Source: Scolanthus callimorphus | Lineage: Eukaryota > Cnidaria > Anthozoa > Actiniaria > Edwardsiidae | DNA: 64,000 bases | Direction: 5' to 3' | NCBI GenBank assembly: GCA_033964015.1 | Contig: CM066914.1 | Location: 33,897,492-33,961,491, forward strand | In this document: one piece after another, positions 13,501 through 28,500 of the stretch | How positions within the stretch are numbered: position 1 is the first letter of the stretch | How the letters are laid out: each line of letters begins with the position of its first letter | Made by a program: the position numbers and the translations under genes | Notes under the pieces: model-generated | What the model saw: the letters and a program-made list of their open reading frames with translations, nothing else | Told to the model about the DNA's origin: nothing | Databases searched by the model: none

Positions 13501-16500
13501 TTTTAGACAGCCGCCGGCGGGCTGAAAAACCGAGAGGTGTAACGGTCTACTGGGAAGAGTAGTACATTCCCTGCCTTATCCTCACCCATTTGCCAAATAT
13601 TAAGATCAGAACCAGAATCACATACATCCCTGAATCCGGAATAGGCCTTATCACGGTTTCCGCCGCCATTTTGTTCGGTAGGCAAGATGTGCAAAATCCC
13701 ACATAAACGCGAAGTGAAATCGTTGCGAAAATATTGCACATATCAACAAAGTACTTAGCGTAAAATAATTATACTTGGCAAACAATCACTATCAAATTTA
13801 AGCTTCCTACGCTCTCTATAAAGCGAGCAATTGTAGTTTTTATTTTTCCACATCTACCCTTGTATTTTGACAGGCTTTTTACGCATCGATGCACACAGAT
13901 TTTACAGGCGTTTGTATGAAGAATTAAAAACGTAATTACTCGATTCATACAGCAGCTATAACCTCCAAACTTTTAAGGGACCGTTCATTTTTTATCAGGG
14001 AGGGGGGGGGGGGGCTGGTGGAAATGAGGGGAGACCCTGTATTTTTTTGGGTGGCCCCCCCTTTCATGTCCGTATTTTTTTAGATGGCCCCCCAAACCAA
14101 TGTATTTTTTCTGGTGTCCCCCCCCCCCCTTATAAATGCTTGCCCTGTAAGATAGACTCTTGCCTAAGTGATGCAGTCTCATTCTTCTTAACGTTTTTCT
14201 TACTTCTGTCAAAGGTAAGGAACCGATCCCCCCTCAGAACTATTAAACGTTTTCGTGACACCCACCTCAGGTCCCCTATTTGACAGCGCCCAATTTTTGA
14301 TAACCGCATTTCATCAAGCCTCAGAAAAAGGGTAGATGTTTTTTTGTGTATAGTAAACAAAGCCTGTCAGGAGCCCAGGAAATACGCTAATTATATAGGT
14401 TAGATGAAAGCTCCTAGTGAAGGGCTCCTGAGCCTTTAGGTAATAATTTTCATGCGCTCCTCAAATGAAGAAATTATTCATGTGCTTGAAGCGCGGCCCA
14501 AATGACTAAACGTTGAACTCACGCTTACCTAAGGTGTGTTCTTTCAAACATAGAGACTGCCTGGCAGGCCTATCAGTGCATATTATATGTTAAATTCTGC
14601 ATGCGCGCGAAGCGCGCCGAAATTTTTATTAAGTATTGAGTGAAATTAGAAACATATAAGCGAGTTGAAACATGTAACAAACATATTGCATGCTGTAAAA
14701 AATACAAACTTTTCGTTTCCTCCCTGTTATGTGCTTGTATTTTTTGGGTGACCCCCCCTTTAGTGGCGTATTTTTTTGGGTGACCCCCCTTTGAGGCCGT
14801 ATTCTTTTGGGTGATATCCAGAAACATCAAAATGTTGAGGATTGGATCATCAGACTCCTCTAACAAAGTAGAGCAGAGATTGCTAGGAAAAAGTGTTTTT
14901 CAATGCATGAAGAGGAGCAAAAATGCATTTTCATAGAATTAATTATTCCATGCTAAAAATGCAAATTATCAAAAAGCTGTCAAAGTATTTTTGAAATCTC
15001 TGAAAATATTTAAGCTAACGTTGAAAACCTGGTATTGGATAAGATGCCGAATAAGAATGTCTATGTAAACATAAAACAGAGAATAGCTACCTTAAGGCCC
15101 CCTGTACAGTCCACTATAGACAGTCACCAGGGGTAAAAAAATATCTACCCCCATGAGGGACTGTAAAGGCCCGTTTACACTTGCAATTTTTGCTGCAACT
15201 TTTGTCGCGCGAGTTGCGGCGATTTTTCTCGCACGTACGCGTCTACTCAAAACCACTAATGTAAACTATGTGCAACTCGGCGCGATCTGCCGCGATTTTT
15301 GTCGCGTGATGTCGCGGAGATTTCAAACATGTTCGAAACTCTTTGCAACTTGATGCGATTTGAAGAAAGGAGAGCACAGAAATCGCACCGGATTTGCATC
15401 TCGTTTACACAAGAGAGTTGGAATTGCAACTCGCACGAGAAAAATCGCCGCGACAAATGCAACAAAATCGCAAGTGTAAACAGGCCTTAAAGCTGAGCTG
15501 ATCTATTTATGGTATGGCTTTAGGGCATAGACTAGCATGGGAAGAAACGAAACAATATAATGTCAAAACTTGATAAGGTTTATAGACATGTAATAATTCT
15601 GTCTGTTACAGAGCAAAGACTATCAAGAATGTTGTGGTGGTGAATGAAGAACTTACGGCTGAAGAGTGGAAGTTAAGATACGAGAAAGAAAAGGAGAAGG
15701 TTGCTAGACTAAAGGCAGCGTTACAGAGATATGAAGTAGAACTTCACAGATGGAGAGGAGGTAGGAGCAGCATTACCAGAAAAAATATCGTAACCATTTT
15801 CTGCAACTTATTTCGAAGATCTTTTACATTGACAAGTAATGAAAAGAAGGGGGCAAATGGAATGGAAAGGAATCTATTCTACATAAATACTTGCCTCATA
15901 CCCCTAAACATATTTGCCTTCCTCTTTCCACTTTGTTAAAAATGCAATAACTGTATCTTTTGTAATTCTGTTGTCTGACTGCTGTACCGTAGTCTTGTTT
16001 GTTTAATTGCACTTTTTCATTTTGCTCTATACTTTGAGTACTAAGGGCCCGTTCATTTTTTTATCATGGGGCTGGTGGAAATCAGGGGGGGGGGGGTGTC
16101 ACCCAAAAAAAATACACGCCCTCAAATAAAAATAAAAATACAGGGTCCCCCCTCATTTCCACCAGCTCCCCTCCGTGATAATAAATGAACTGTCCCTAAC
16201 ATGATGTTTAATATATGTAGGTGAGGATGTCCCTGTAGATGAGCAGCAGAGCAACACGAAGGAGAACAGAAAGAGCGATCTGTTTGAAGCCATGCAACAC
16301 CTTGGGGTAACGGAGGCCCAGCCAGCCATGAGCGATGGAGAGAAGAAGAAATACGAAAAGGAACGCTCCAAGCTTTTCCTGCAACTCGACGAAAGGGTGG
16401 GTTGGTTTTTACTGTATACGGCTAAAATTGTAAAAAGTATTGGAGAGCCATCTAAATTTACAGAAAAAATGGACTATCACAGCTATAATTGCTGCATGAG

Positions 16501-19500
16501 GTAGACGAGGAAACTGACGACGAGCGGCAACCGGAAATCGAGTTTTTTCCTTTTAGAGAATCGTAACGCTAACAGATACAAAACGTTAACAAGAAGAAAA
16601 CCGTTGAGCTTCCGGTTACCATCTGTCGTCCAGAAACGCGTTTGCTCATGTTCCCTACTTGCCGAGTGCGTGAAGAACATGCGCGCTGCATCTGGTAGCT
16701 GTGTTACATGTGAATAGTGAGTGTGTGCGCGCTTGTAAGCAATTATTGTATGATGTTTTTATCATAAAAACCGAATTCAATAATGGTTTTATTATACATT
16801 GATTCAGTAAAAATACTTTTGCGATGATCAAAGTTTGTTTTTCTGTCTAGCATTTTTTTTACACAAGCGCCTTGTTACATAGTCCCATGATGCTGTAGTC
16901 CCATGATGCATTGCGCGCGTAAAATCAAGTTCAGCAAACTGATTCTTGAAGACCCTCAAAGTGCGTGATCCCCAAAGTAAAGCGCGTTCTCAGCCAATCA
17001 GAATCAAGATAATGAGTACAATGTATAATAATAGCTGGAATGATTCATTCCAGGCCTAAAGCTTACCAAATTTATTTATCGCTACCACAGTGCTTTAAAA
17101 AAAGTGACGTGAAAAATAGTCACGCCAGTAATGGCATACTGTACCTAGGGATATCAAATCTGCTTTGTTGGTCAAATCTGCTGTGTTCATCTGGCATGAA
17201 ACGGGTATTCACAAACCTAATGTTTTTGTTTGCCATTTTGCTTTCAGGATGATGAAATCCAGTCTCAGTCACTGATTATCAATCAGCTCAAAGAACAACT
17301 TTCTGAACAAGACGAGGTGGGTATTTCTATAATAATAATAATAATGCTTGTTTATTACTTCCGTTTGCAGATTAAAATACTGAATTACCGTAGTAGGTCC
17401 TGACAATTAACCGATAATATACAAAGCGATTTACAATAATATGAAAATATGTATTAAACTACTATGGGCAGTCATCCATGTCCAGTTGGTTTTTACGAAC
17501 TTCCACATGTTACTGATGAGTTGGCTTGGAGTTTGTGGACGTCAATTGGGCAGAACGTCAATTGGGCAGAACGTTTAAGATTGTCTTTGATATGAACCAT
17601 GTCACATCACTAATTAGTGCATCCTTAAAAAGCATATGATACGAAGTAGTTATTCTTTTTTAGATTCCAAATTTGAAGTGATTCCTCATAGTACCAGGGT
17701 TCGTACGCATCCTGCGAAATCCTGGATTTTCATTTCCTTCCTGGAAAGTCCTGTAATGTTAAGGAAAATCCTGGAATAATACTCCTGGAAAATGTTTCAA
17801 CTCAAATTTGGTTGAATGAGTCAGTTTCGTGAATCCGATTTTGGGCTGCAATTATGGCATCAGCACTGCAACAAGAGTGAATAGAAAAGAAAGTATGTAA
17901 ATTGCCGTAGATTGGTCCAATATAGTAAAGCAGTTCCTCCTGGAAAACTCTGGGAAAAATAACTAAAGACCATCGGGAAAATCCTGGATTTTTGTCCAGA
18001 AAGCGTACAAACCCTGGCATACGCACAGTGGTGGAAATTGGTTCAATTGTATTCCTATCAAAAAGCAAATCAAAAATGACTTGTAATGTTTTGCCTCTGA
18101 ATGACCGCATCTCCATTTCATTTGCCACAGAATCTGAAAGCCTCCCGTGTTGATAACGATCGGCTGCAGTCGCAAATAAATGTGATCCAAGCGGAGAGTG
18201 AGACGTCCAAGACTGAAGTCAAGGAGGTTTTACAGGCACTAGAGGAACTTGCTGTTAACTATGACCAGAAGCTACAAGAAGTAGATTCCAGGAATAAAGA
18301 GAACGATAAATTGAACGATGAGATCACCACAAAACAGGTGCGATACATGTGATTGTCAGGTCCGATACTTAACCATTATCCTGCGAGATTGCGCAGAATA
18401 TCGTCTGATACTTAGCCGACGAGGGACGCAGTCCCGAGTTGGCTAAATCAGACGATATTCTGCAAAAATCGAGCAGGATAATTGTTTTATTATTCAGCAC
18501 ATCGATAGCACAAAAAATCTGCGTATTATTTTATTATTTGCGTATTAAATACAAGCTCAACGCATCATATTTACCTCAGGCGACGGATATATGTCATGTA
18601 CAGAAGACAGCTATTGGCGTTCCAATGACCATATTTGGGCAGTGCATCGATGTGCTGAATAATAAACGCGATTATCAGATACGATGCACGTGCATGTCGA
18701 ACAGCAGGCAAGTCGAACAGAAATCTTGATGTCTTGGTTGTCATGACGCAATTTGACTTGGTTCATGCTAACCCTTCTTAATCAAGTTTGTTGTTTTTTC
18801 AAGAAATCTAGAATAACTAAACATAATGTCCCGAGTCTTCACTCTTCCTGAAGAGCAATCATTTCAGAATAGTTTTCAACTAAATCTTGACTTCGTCTAA
18901 GCAGGAGTTATGAGACAACTTGCACAAGAACTCTAATAAGCCGAGAGAAAAAAAAGTTGGTGTACGTATTTCTGTGAATGGGGCCGTCCCCATTACTGCG
19001 ATTTTCATAACTCTGCGAACTCCCACTTGACATTTCTGAACGCCAAACTGCGTTTTGACTTCCGTCAATCAAACCTTTGAGTCAAGTCCACGCATGTTTT
19101 CTGAGTTGGTTTGCATTTTACAGTGAAAAAGTCAAGTCCACGCATGTTTTCTGAGTTGGTTTGCATTTTACAGTGAAAAAATGTGCTTTGAAGCCTAGCT
19201 AACCCCCCTATCAGTTCACACGATCTATCAAAGCCTGCGTGAAATCACCCAGAACTGTTCACTCGTTTGATTGACGGAAGCCAAACCACGGTTTGTTGGT
19301 CGGCGTAGAGTTCGCAGAATTATAAAAATCGCTTTTACGATATCCAGTAAAATACTTTTTCAACCTCACAGTGTGTAATGACGCTGTCAGTAACAGCAAA
19401 TGATATTGCAACAATTCGGTGTACAGACTAGAAATGGCAAACTGTTCTTGTTGTCTATCAGGCTCAGCTCTCCAAGACAACTAAAGAGCTCGAAGACATC

Positions 19501-22500
19501 CGCGACTCCTCAACAGTTCTTCGTAAACGGCTTGCCGAGATGATGAACAGTCTTATGACAGACCTCGGGGAGATCGGCACAGCTGTTGGGGGCATGGCTG
19601 CCGAAGTCAAGAAACCAAACATTAGTTGTACTGGCAAGCTGGATGATGATTTTACTGTGGCCAGGATTTATGTCAGCAAAATCAAGTCTGAAGTCAAGTC
19701 CCTCTATAATGTGAGTAGCTGGGATTTGTATCGGTTTGCTGTGTTGTAATATGCAGCTAAAAACTTCAGCAGTCTGTGGCTGGCGTTCCAGTTCTCCATT
19801 TGTATTTTTAATAAGGCTATCATTAAGATTCTTGCAGTTTGTACATCTTGGAGGAACATCGTGACCAAATTTTGATGGGTTCTGTTTTATGTTATCCTTG
19901 TACAGCCGCTCTCCTAAAAGCTGTCTGTGCTGAGCTTTACGTCCCGTATTCTTGTTCAGGTGTTTTTTGGAATGTCGTGAACGCTCTCGCTACATTGGCT
20001 AAAGTTTCTCACGATGTTTTTTTTATTCCGCGCGGGGATGTCTTTTTTGACTTTTGACTTTTTTGTCGCGACGGAAACCATGCAACTGCACTGGGCGAAG
20101 CAAGATAGACACCTTATTGGCTGAGACAGTTTAACAATTTGAAACTACGCATGCAAATGAAATTTTGAGCACAATTTATTGGAAGCAGAATACAGACGTC
20201 TCCTAGATTTTTGGGAAGGATAGCGGCTGTACACAAAACCGTCTTATGACGACCATTCATGGAATTTTTGGAGGTTGGATTTGTAGCGAAATGTCTCTTC
20301 CCTGACACAAAATGACAAAAGAACAATCAACTTTGTTAAAAAACATCAAATACGTGTGATTAATGCTGTTTCTCTGTTTCTATTTGATAGAGATACAATA
20401 ACGTGGAGCAAAGTGAAGGACAAATGAAGGAGAAACTGAGGGGCAACGAGGTCGAGCTACAGCAAGCCACCCTTGTTATTTCACAGGTATGACAAGGCCC
20501 TAATAGTCTGTTGACAGATGCTAAAGGGGGACCACCCCTTTGTGATTGACATCTGTCAATCTCCATATGCCCGTGTTGACAAACGTGTATTTTGCAAAGG
20601 TAGCAAAATTTTTATCACAATATTTTACGTCACATTTTTATGACTGACAAGGTTGTTTTTGTGGCTATTTAAAAATACAGGGAAGGCCATGGGGTAGGTC
20701 ACTTGAAGTCATGATCTGGCTTAGGATCTAGGGGCGATCTTTCACAATTACCAACATACCCATGTTTCCCTCACCTGGTGCGGGTTGTTCAAAGGTGGAT
20801 CAAATTTAAACCAGGTTTAGTTCTGAACAAAACCATCGAGTCACCATGGTAATTAATCCTGAATTAGTGCTAAACCACTTTCGAGCAACTGGACCCAGTA
20901 AAACTTCTCTGATAGCAGAGGTCTCTTACCCTCGGAGGCATATACTCTAAAACAGCTCTCATGATTGTAAGCTGCGCGGCAGCAATTTGCGACATCTAAT
21001 GCAGCCAGTTAAGTCCTCCAACCTCTCCTTGTCTAGCGGTTGTGTACTTTGTGGACCGCTTAGAGTTCCCTCACGATGAGGAGAAGATCATTCTTTTCTT
21101 TCTTACGGCGAGAAAACAATACCACCGTGAAATACCTTTTCTAGCACGGAAGTGTAACCGCATTTCAACGAAATTTGCTGTACAACGTTTCACATATTAT
21201 AATAAGTCAGTCAGCGATTATATAACGTGGTGTAACATAATGTGGGATAGTGTAAAACTGAGCAAAGCTAATTGGTATTCGTTTCGTGTTCAGCATGAAG
21301 CTAAGATGAAGAGTCTTGGCATCTCTATGAAAGACCTGGAAGGAAAGAAGCGCGTTCTGGAGGAAGCTGTAGACTCCTTGAATGAGGAAATCGCTAAGCT
21401 CAAGGCAGAAGGTGTGCTCTCATGAAATGAAATTGTTATGGACCTTAATGAATGGTAATCACTTTAAATATGAACGGAAAATTTTATGCACCCCAACATT
21501 TTTCCGTTCCCAGCTCAAATGCATGTGTTGGCCCTAAAGGACAAAGAACAAGAGCACGAGGGAATGCTGGGAGACGCCAAGCAAGTAGCGGTAAGGGTAT
21601 TTGAAAGAAACAAAACTTCGCCAGGGTACAGTTATCCAACCATTAGTCGACACACCCGAAAGGGAGCGCGCTTTGATGTACCACTTGCATCTAAAATCGC
21701 GTTGTACCGTTTTTTCGAAACGGATTTTTCCGTCACTCATAGCTTTTGAACCAATCAGATTCTAGCCTGCTCGCAGGCTAATCAGATTCTAGCCCTGTTT
21801 CGTCTAGTGCAGCTGGCTGGGCTTTCGTCGGGACATTTGTGTGGTTTTCACCTATTAAACACATCTGCCACTTTTGTTTGTTTGACAATTCGTCGTACTG
21901 TGTGAGCCATGCAATGTGCCATTGATTGAAACATTTAATGTACATGTAAACGTTGGTTGCTAGGCAACGAGCTTTAATGCTGTGTATGCAAAGGATGCGT
22001 ATGGTGTGGTCACTACCACCTGGAATGTTTTGCCTGCGAGACACCAGGCCGCTACGTGTGACCTGAAAGAAACATCCAATCACCACTCGACTTTCACTTT
22101 TGATTGACAGCAGATCTGCTCACTGTAACTAACAGCGTGCAGCCCATAAAATGTTTATAACTTGCATTTGTATTTTAAATACGATTTGACTTTCCAGCGC
22201 CTTTAGACTCAGACTTCAGTTAGTTAATTCCTCTGGATTTCCCCAAACATTAGGAAAAAATGCATTTTGTATTTTGAAAACAAAGAATTTTGAAAAGAAT
22301 CGTTGAATGAAACTCTGAGCAGTTGTCTTCCGTGTATTCTAGACAGCATTGTATTGGTACAACCGATAGAAGAAGCTTATCCGAGATATAATTGGCAATC
22401 CCCGTACAATACGTGTCACTTGTTGCGTACAGATCTCCAGACACAGAGTCTGCCTCGCAATATCTTTGTCTCGTAGAATGATTGGCTTACTTACGAAACA

Positions 22501-25500
22501 AAAATTAAGCGTTTTTGTGTGATTTTCTAGAATATTTTCTAGAATTATTCTAGAAAATGTAGTTTAATAATTTAGGTTTCAATTGGCGTAGGGTTAGGTT
22601 TATCAGGAAAGGAAAGTTCCCTTTTTTAACAAACAAGTTGCCGCAAGAATACTTAAAAAAAATTAGAAAACTAACGATCCGGTTATTACTTGGAGATTGA
22701 CTTGATAACTTTTGTGACCTAATCGCAGTTGACTCATAAAGCTTTCGACAGCATCGCCCTCTATATCTACGCAGACTTATTTGAATTGTAAATGTATTAT
22801 TTAATATAGTTGGGTTTATTTTCTTGCGGGCTGCAGACATCAACACGGCCACGGTGTCTCAAGTGAAAACTCTTTGATACAATTCTCTTGGATGGAAACG
22901 TGAAAGAAAAATTACAGATGACCGTCAGAAAAGGCTTAGAAATGGGCCGAGAAATGGATGGATATAATGTTTTGCTAGGCAGCTGAAGGTTGCTGAGTCC
23001 AAAGGTTTTTCTATCGTCAAAATGATCGACTCATTGAATGATGTCATCGGCGAAGTTTTGAACAACGCTTTGCCAAGGGTCAGTAATCAAACTAACTCAG
23101 TTTTATTCTTTGGTTTCTCTCCAATTCTTTATATGTGATGAAAGAAACTCAAGTTTTTTAAAAGGTTCGCGGTTTATTTTAGAGAGAGGAAATCCATATC
23201 TTTTAAAGAAACGACCGGGTACACAAATTTAATTATGCATGTCGCTTAGGGAAGCCTTTCTAAGCTCGATCTAATAACCCAATATTATTGCCTCATGTGC
23301 ATTTTCGGGCTCTTCCTTAGCAAGCTCATATTTGTGACTTTTGTTAGACAAGTGAGAAGAAACAACTTTGTCGTTTTTTTACCTTTTCTTTTCACTTCTC
23401 AGTTAATTGTTTTTACTCGATCACTCTTCATCAAATCTAATGGACTGCTCATGTTTTAAAGTTGTTTTCGGAAAACAAACTTGACTTTTGAATTTTATCT
23501 CCCGCCTTCTAGAGAATTCAGAATCAATCAAGCATGAGCAAATTCTAAACAAGGGGAGATTTTCAAGTTCTTGCTTGAAGTTTCACTTAATCCTGTCTAT
23601 TTAAGTTCTAATCTAGATTTGTTACGAAAGCCAATAAAAGGCATAACATATATTCCCGTCTTATTAAAGTTTTCTATAGAGCTTTTTCTTAACTGGTTAT
23701 TGGAAAAACACTCGATATATCCATTTGTGGGTTCCGTTAGCTCAGTCCGAACTATTCGCAGTACAAAAACGAGTAGTACTTTCCGGAAGATGAGGACTTA
23801 GAGTTCGTAGTTATTACTGTGAAATCTCTTGATCTTGAAGAACAAGCGTGTTTACCTATTTCAAAAAGGTTGCTTTGGGAATCGTGCTTGGTCGTGAAGC
23901 GCCAATTTCAATGTCCAAATCCCGAAGCAAGGTTTATCGAATAAGTTGGATGTTAAAGCATTGTAAATCTAGTGCTTATCTTTAGTCGAAAGCAGCTTGT
24001 GGCAAATACAGAGAGGATATTAAGATCCGAGTATAAGCGCCCTAGGGAGAGATTACAAATTGAAAATGTTCTTCCGTTCAGCAATCTCGAAGGCTCATAC
24101 GGCAACTGACTCGCATATGACTTTTTGATTATGACGGCGCTTGCCCTGCAAAAAAATGGTGCACTAAAAAGTTAAGCGGATACGTATACTTCGGAATAAA
24201 ATTGAGCTTCTCATTGAATATCATAACTGGAAAGGTAATGTTAAACTTGACAGACTTATTTGAAACCGTCCTTTCATTAAATAAAGCAACACAATCATGA
24301 AACAACCAACAAGAAAGCTGCCCAGTGCTGGAATAGTAATTAAATTATTTTTCAGTAAATTTTGAGCTCGCGGCTGTATTAACAGCCAAATTCGTAGCGT
24401 AGTGAGGATCCAACGTCTAGAGTAGAAGTCTTTTTTTCAATTCCGCGCTGTCAATCAATCGCTGTCAATCAATCGCTGGAGGCGAGAATATGCAATTATA
24501 ACACCTTCTGAGGAGTTCAAACCATCCATATTTTGTGAACCCGTTTTTTCTATAACTCGTTTTGGCTACTTTCGATTCCAGCTATACGCGCACGCTCTTC
24601 TATGAGTCTTTGACGATTTTAATAATATAGTTATTTTTTAGTAATATAAGATATAAATAAGATATGATGTTGTATGAATAATATTTTAATATTCCGATAA
24701 TTAGTTTTTATCATATTTTGTATTATCATTGTTATATTGTATTTTATAATTAGCAATTAATGAATTCCGCTGAGTATGATGTGGAGAATTATTCCGATCG
24801 AGGGAGTGTTATCCATCGAGGCCGAAGGCCGAGGTGGATAACAGCCCCGAGATCTGAATTCATTAATTGTTTTAATATTCATTCAAACTTTTGATTGTTT
24901 TAATATTCATTCAACATGAATTTTTTCTCTTTACTCCTTTAAAAGAGCAGGCAGTGACGTCACGTGTACAATAATGTTTCAATAATTTTGCAATAAAAAA
25001 AAAACATCAAACAAAGACCTTTAAAAACATCAAGAATTCGCCGGTGGCGCTTAACCAATCAGAAGCGGGAAAATATGTTGAATGAATAATAATATACTTT
25101 ATTTAAACAGGATCACATATGACAGTACGCTAAATCTACTGATAGATTTGTGGCCCTATAAAGCTATGATTATAATATTTTTTATTCAGAAATAATGCCA
25201 AATTATAAACGCCAAAGCCGTCCCCCACAATACCAGAATACAGCGCGCGTTTTTTAACATTTTCGACAAATCTCCCACATTTACCGACATGCAACGCGTG
25301 CGTGTATTGTAGCTTGAATTGCCTGTCGACTGCGCAAAATTACCAGAACAAATCACGGATTCTAGACTTAAGATAATCGCGATACAACGAATTCGACTGT
25401 AAGAGTTTATGTGGCGCGCGTTTGGGTGTGTTTGGCGCTATCCCACCTCGGCCGTCAGTTGTATTGGGATGTATTCCAGTCTCATGTACATCCCCTGTGG

Positions 25501-28500
25501 AAATTTTAAGCAACGCCTGTGGAAATTCCAGGTTCCTCGATAGGGGGGTAACGGATATAAAATGGAACTGCCCATTGTATTTGTTAAGTCATGTTGTGTG
25601 TTTATTTGCAGAGTGAGCTTGAAAAGCAGATGGAAACCCATCGTGAAGCTCATCACAAACAACTGGCGACACTAAGAGATGAGATCGAGTCTCAACAGGC
25701 CATCATCTCACAACTGAAAGAGTAAGAACTATACTACTACCTTATTGTATTTCATTTTCGCTGGTCTTTAATCTTGCGAAGACACGCGAAAAAATAAGAC
25801 CGTGAACTTTGGTGTCGCGAAATTTAATTGGAGGATTTATTGATTTTGAAATCTCCTAAAGCGGCCAACTACCGACTATGGCATCATAGTGTTTCAGTTT
25901 TGTTGAAATGGCTGTAAAATAAAAGAGAAGTATACAAAACTAAAGACATAGAAATCACGCCAATTTCACGAAAGTTAATTCTCTTGCAATTAACTCCGGC
26001 CCGTTCGCGAAATAAAAGTCTCGCGAAATGTACCGAAAATTTTAGGGTCCCCGAAAATAGGAGAAAAAGATACGCCATTCATGTACAGGATGGGATATCA
26101 AACATCGCCGCACTTAGCTGAGGTTCACACGGGAACACAGGGCTCTAAGTTAAGAAATAATCATAGTCGTAATTTTACGCCTTGTACCAACATTTTAGGT
26201 GTAATTCATCAAAAATCTAGGCGTAAATCCACTAGGAGAACACTTGAGAAACCGAAAAAAAAGTCGTTATTTTACGCCTAAGTCTAAAAAGTTAGGCGTA
26301 AAAGGAAACTTTTTAGGCGTATTTACACCTGTATCGGGCACAATTTCAAGCCCTGGAACACAAGCGCCGCATACACAAGTCCAAAGGAAAGGATATCAAA
26401 CTCATACATTCCCTCTATGTGGTTCATGCTAGAACGCAAGCACAAGCGCAAGAAAATCAAGCCGTTGCGTTGCAAAAATGCACTTGCAAAATAATGTTAA
26501 TTCTTGGCTAGCGCTTGCTCTTGATTCATGTAGGTTCGCACTTGTCTTGCGCTTACTGTGCCGAACGAGCACTTGATCACCGCAGCGTAGGGTTTGTGAT
26601 AACCAAGGAACTCGTAAACACAGTGAAACTACAATCAAATGCTAAATGTTCGAACACTTAGCTGAGAGTACATTCTCTCCCTGCCTTCCCTGCAATGTTG
26701 TCCAAAATTGTGTCCAGTATTTTTCCGCACAGCATTGGGAAAGGGGAAGGAAAGCCTAGGTGTTCCACAAATTTCACAAAGCTACAACACAGTACATGAT
26801 CTTTATGTGCAACGAGTGTAGGTAGAATAGACGGCGTATAATTCGGGCTATGCAGTCTTACATCGAAATGACTTCACTAATTTACCACATCATGTTGAAA
26901 GTATTCTTTACTAGTTTGACTTTGGAGTGGTTATTATGAAATTAGGGATATTTAAATTTTGATGTTTACGGTGACCAAGTCCAATTCCTAACCTCCTATT
27001 TCCACCACAGGAACAACCAGAAGAAGGATCTCCACGCGGAACAGCTAAAGGTTTGTACAAGACTGACGATTATTAGCTAATCAGATCTCCAAGTCTGTAA
27101 TACTATTACTATTGAAGGGACTCCGTGGCTGAAAAATTATTGGTAGACTGAACGGCACTAAATAAGGAAGCAACGCTGTTTTGGCATTACTACTTTGTTC
27201 ATTGACTAGTTCCCTTTTGGATTGTAACATTTTTATTGTTTTTGGTTTCCAGGGTGAATATGAAAAACTTCAGAGGGAATTATCGGAAAAATCTCTACGT
27301 CTGAGCGACATGAGGTACAAATCAGGCTGTGACACCCTCAACTCTGTACTGTGTTGCCTGCCGTACAGTTGCCTGACCAATTAGCGAACAGACTACACTG
27401 AAAGGCGGTGCGCATACTTACAAGTAGCTGTGCCCGTCCCACCTTTCAATTTCATTGTGGCAATGGTTCGACGTGCATCACTGTAATACTCTCACCCCAT
27501 TTCCTGTGGTTGTTTGAAATGTTCCCACCCCATTTATTGGACTTTGTCGATGTCAAGCATGGTAAAATAGTCAGCCAAACATGTTTTCTACTTAAATGAC
27601 TTTCTGGAACCAAAGTAGGCTTCTATAGCAAGCTAGAACCAAAGTGATGGATACGCTGGCACAGGTCACCAAAGCACCAGACTTGTCTTCAGTCCTTCAT
27701 TTTAGGCAGTGAGGACGTGGTATCAATTTAGCCGCCATCTTCGTCGTATTGGCGAACGGTTTGCCGCAGTTTCAAGCCCCCTTATGATCTCATCATTTCA
27801 GATGTATGATGTATTTTTTCATAGTACTCACAGGTCCCTCCAAAGCGTATACCCCACTGTAACGTACTCGCAGAAGACATGATTTGAATTATTTGTTTTC
27901 AGTGTCCAAGCAGAGAAAAAAGAGCAAGCAAGAAAAGACCTCCAGGGACTGGAAGAAACAGTGGTATGTTACTGTATAAATAAACACAATGTGTAGCCCT
28001 TAGTATTTTTGCCATGTCGCTTGCCCGGTCAACCCATTGCGATGTTTCAGTACCTTCGTTTCTCTTTTGAAACTTTCTTGCTTCAAAATTCAAGTAATCC
28101 TGGACTTATTGTAATAAACAACAGGCGAAAGCACGCGACCCTGTATTTCAAAGGCTTTTCGGCCAACAGCTGTCCTCAGTGAAATTACAGAGATTGATAT
28201 AATCACTTTCCTGATATAATAAAGTGGTAACGGTATAGCGCTCTTCACGCTCACGTCATCCATTGTTATTAATGTGCCATATTGACATTTGTTTTCTAGG
28301 CTAAAGAGCTTGCGACGTTATACAAGCTTCGGCAACTATTCGTTCGAGACCTGCAGGCTCGTCTCAAGGTGGTGAGTACAGATTCCCTACAAAGCATGTG
28401 ATCATGTGCAATTATGGTGTAGCGTTCCTGGGGGTCACCGCAATTCTCGAGCATGTCGACTCTATAGAGCAGATATCAGACGAATATCGAAAGCTAAACG

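Noticed and set aside
15634..15939. Frame continuing past the neck exon
   Set aside because: The gtagga donor at 15761 and the phase-matched next exon show the continuation is intronic.
21042..21293. Open frame extending the HEAKMKSL exon 84 codons upstream from an ATG
   Set aside because: The upstream residues do not match kinesin, the acceptor at 21293 is good, and the preceding exon joins in phase; this is intron read-through.
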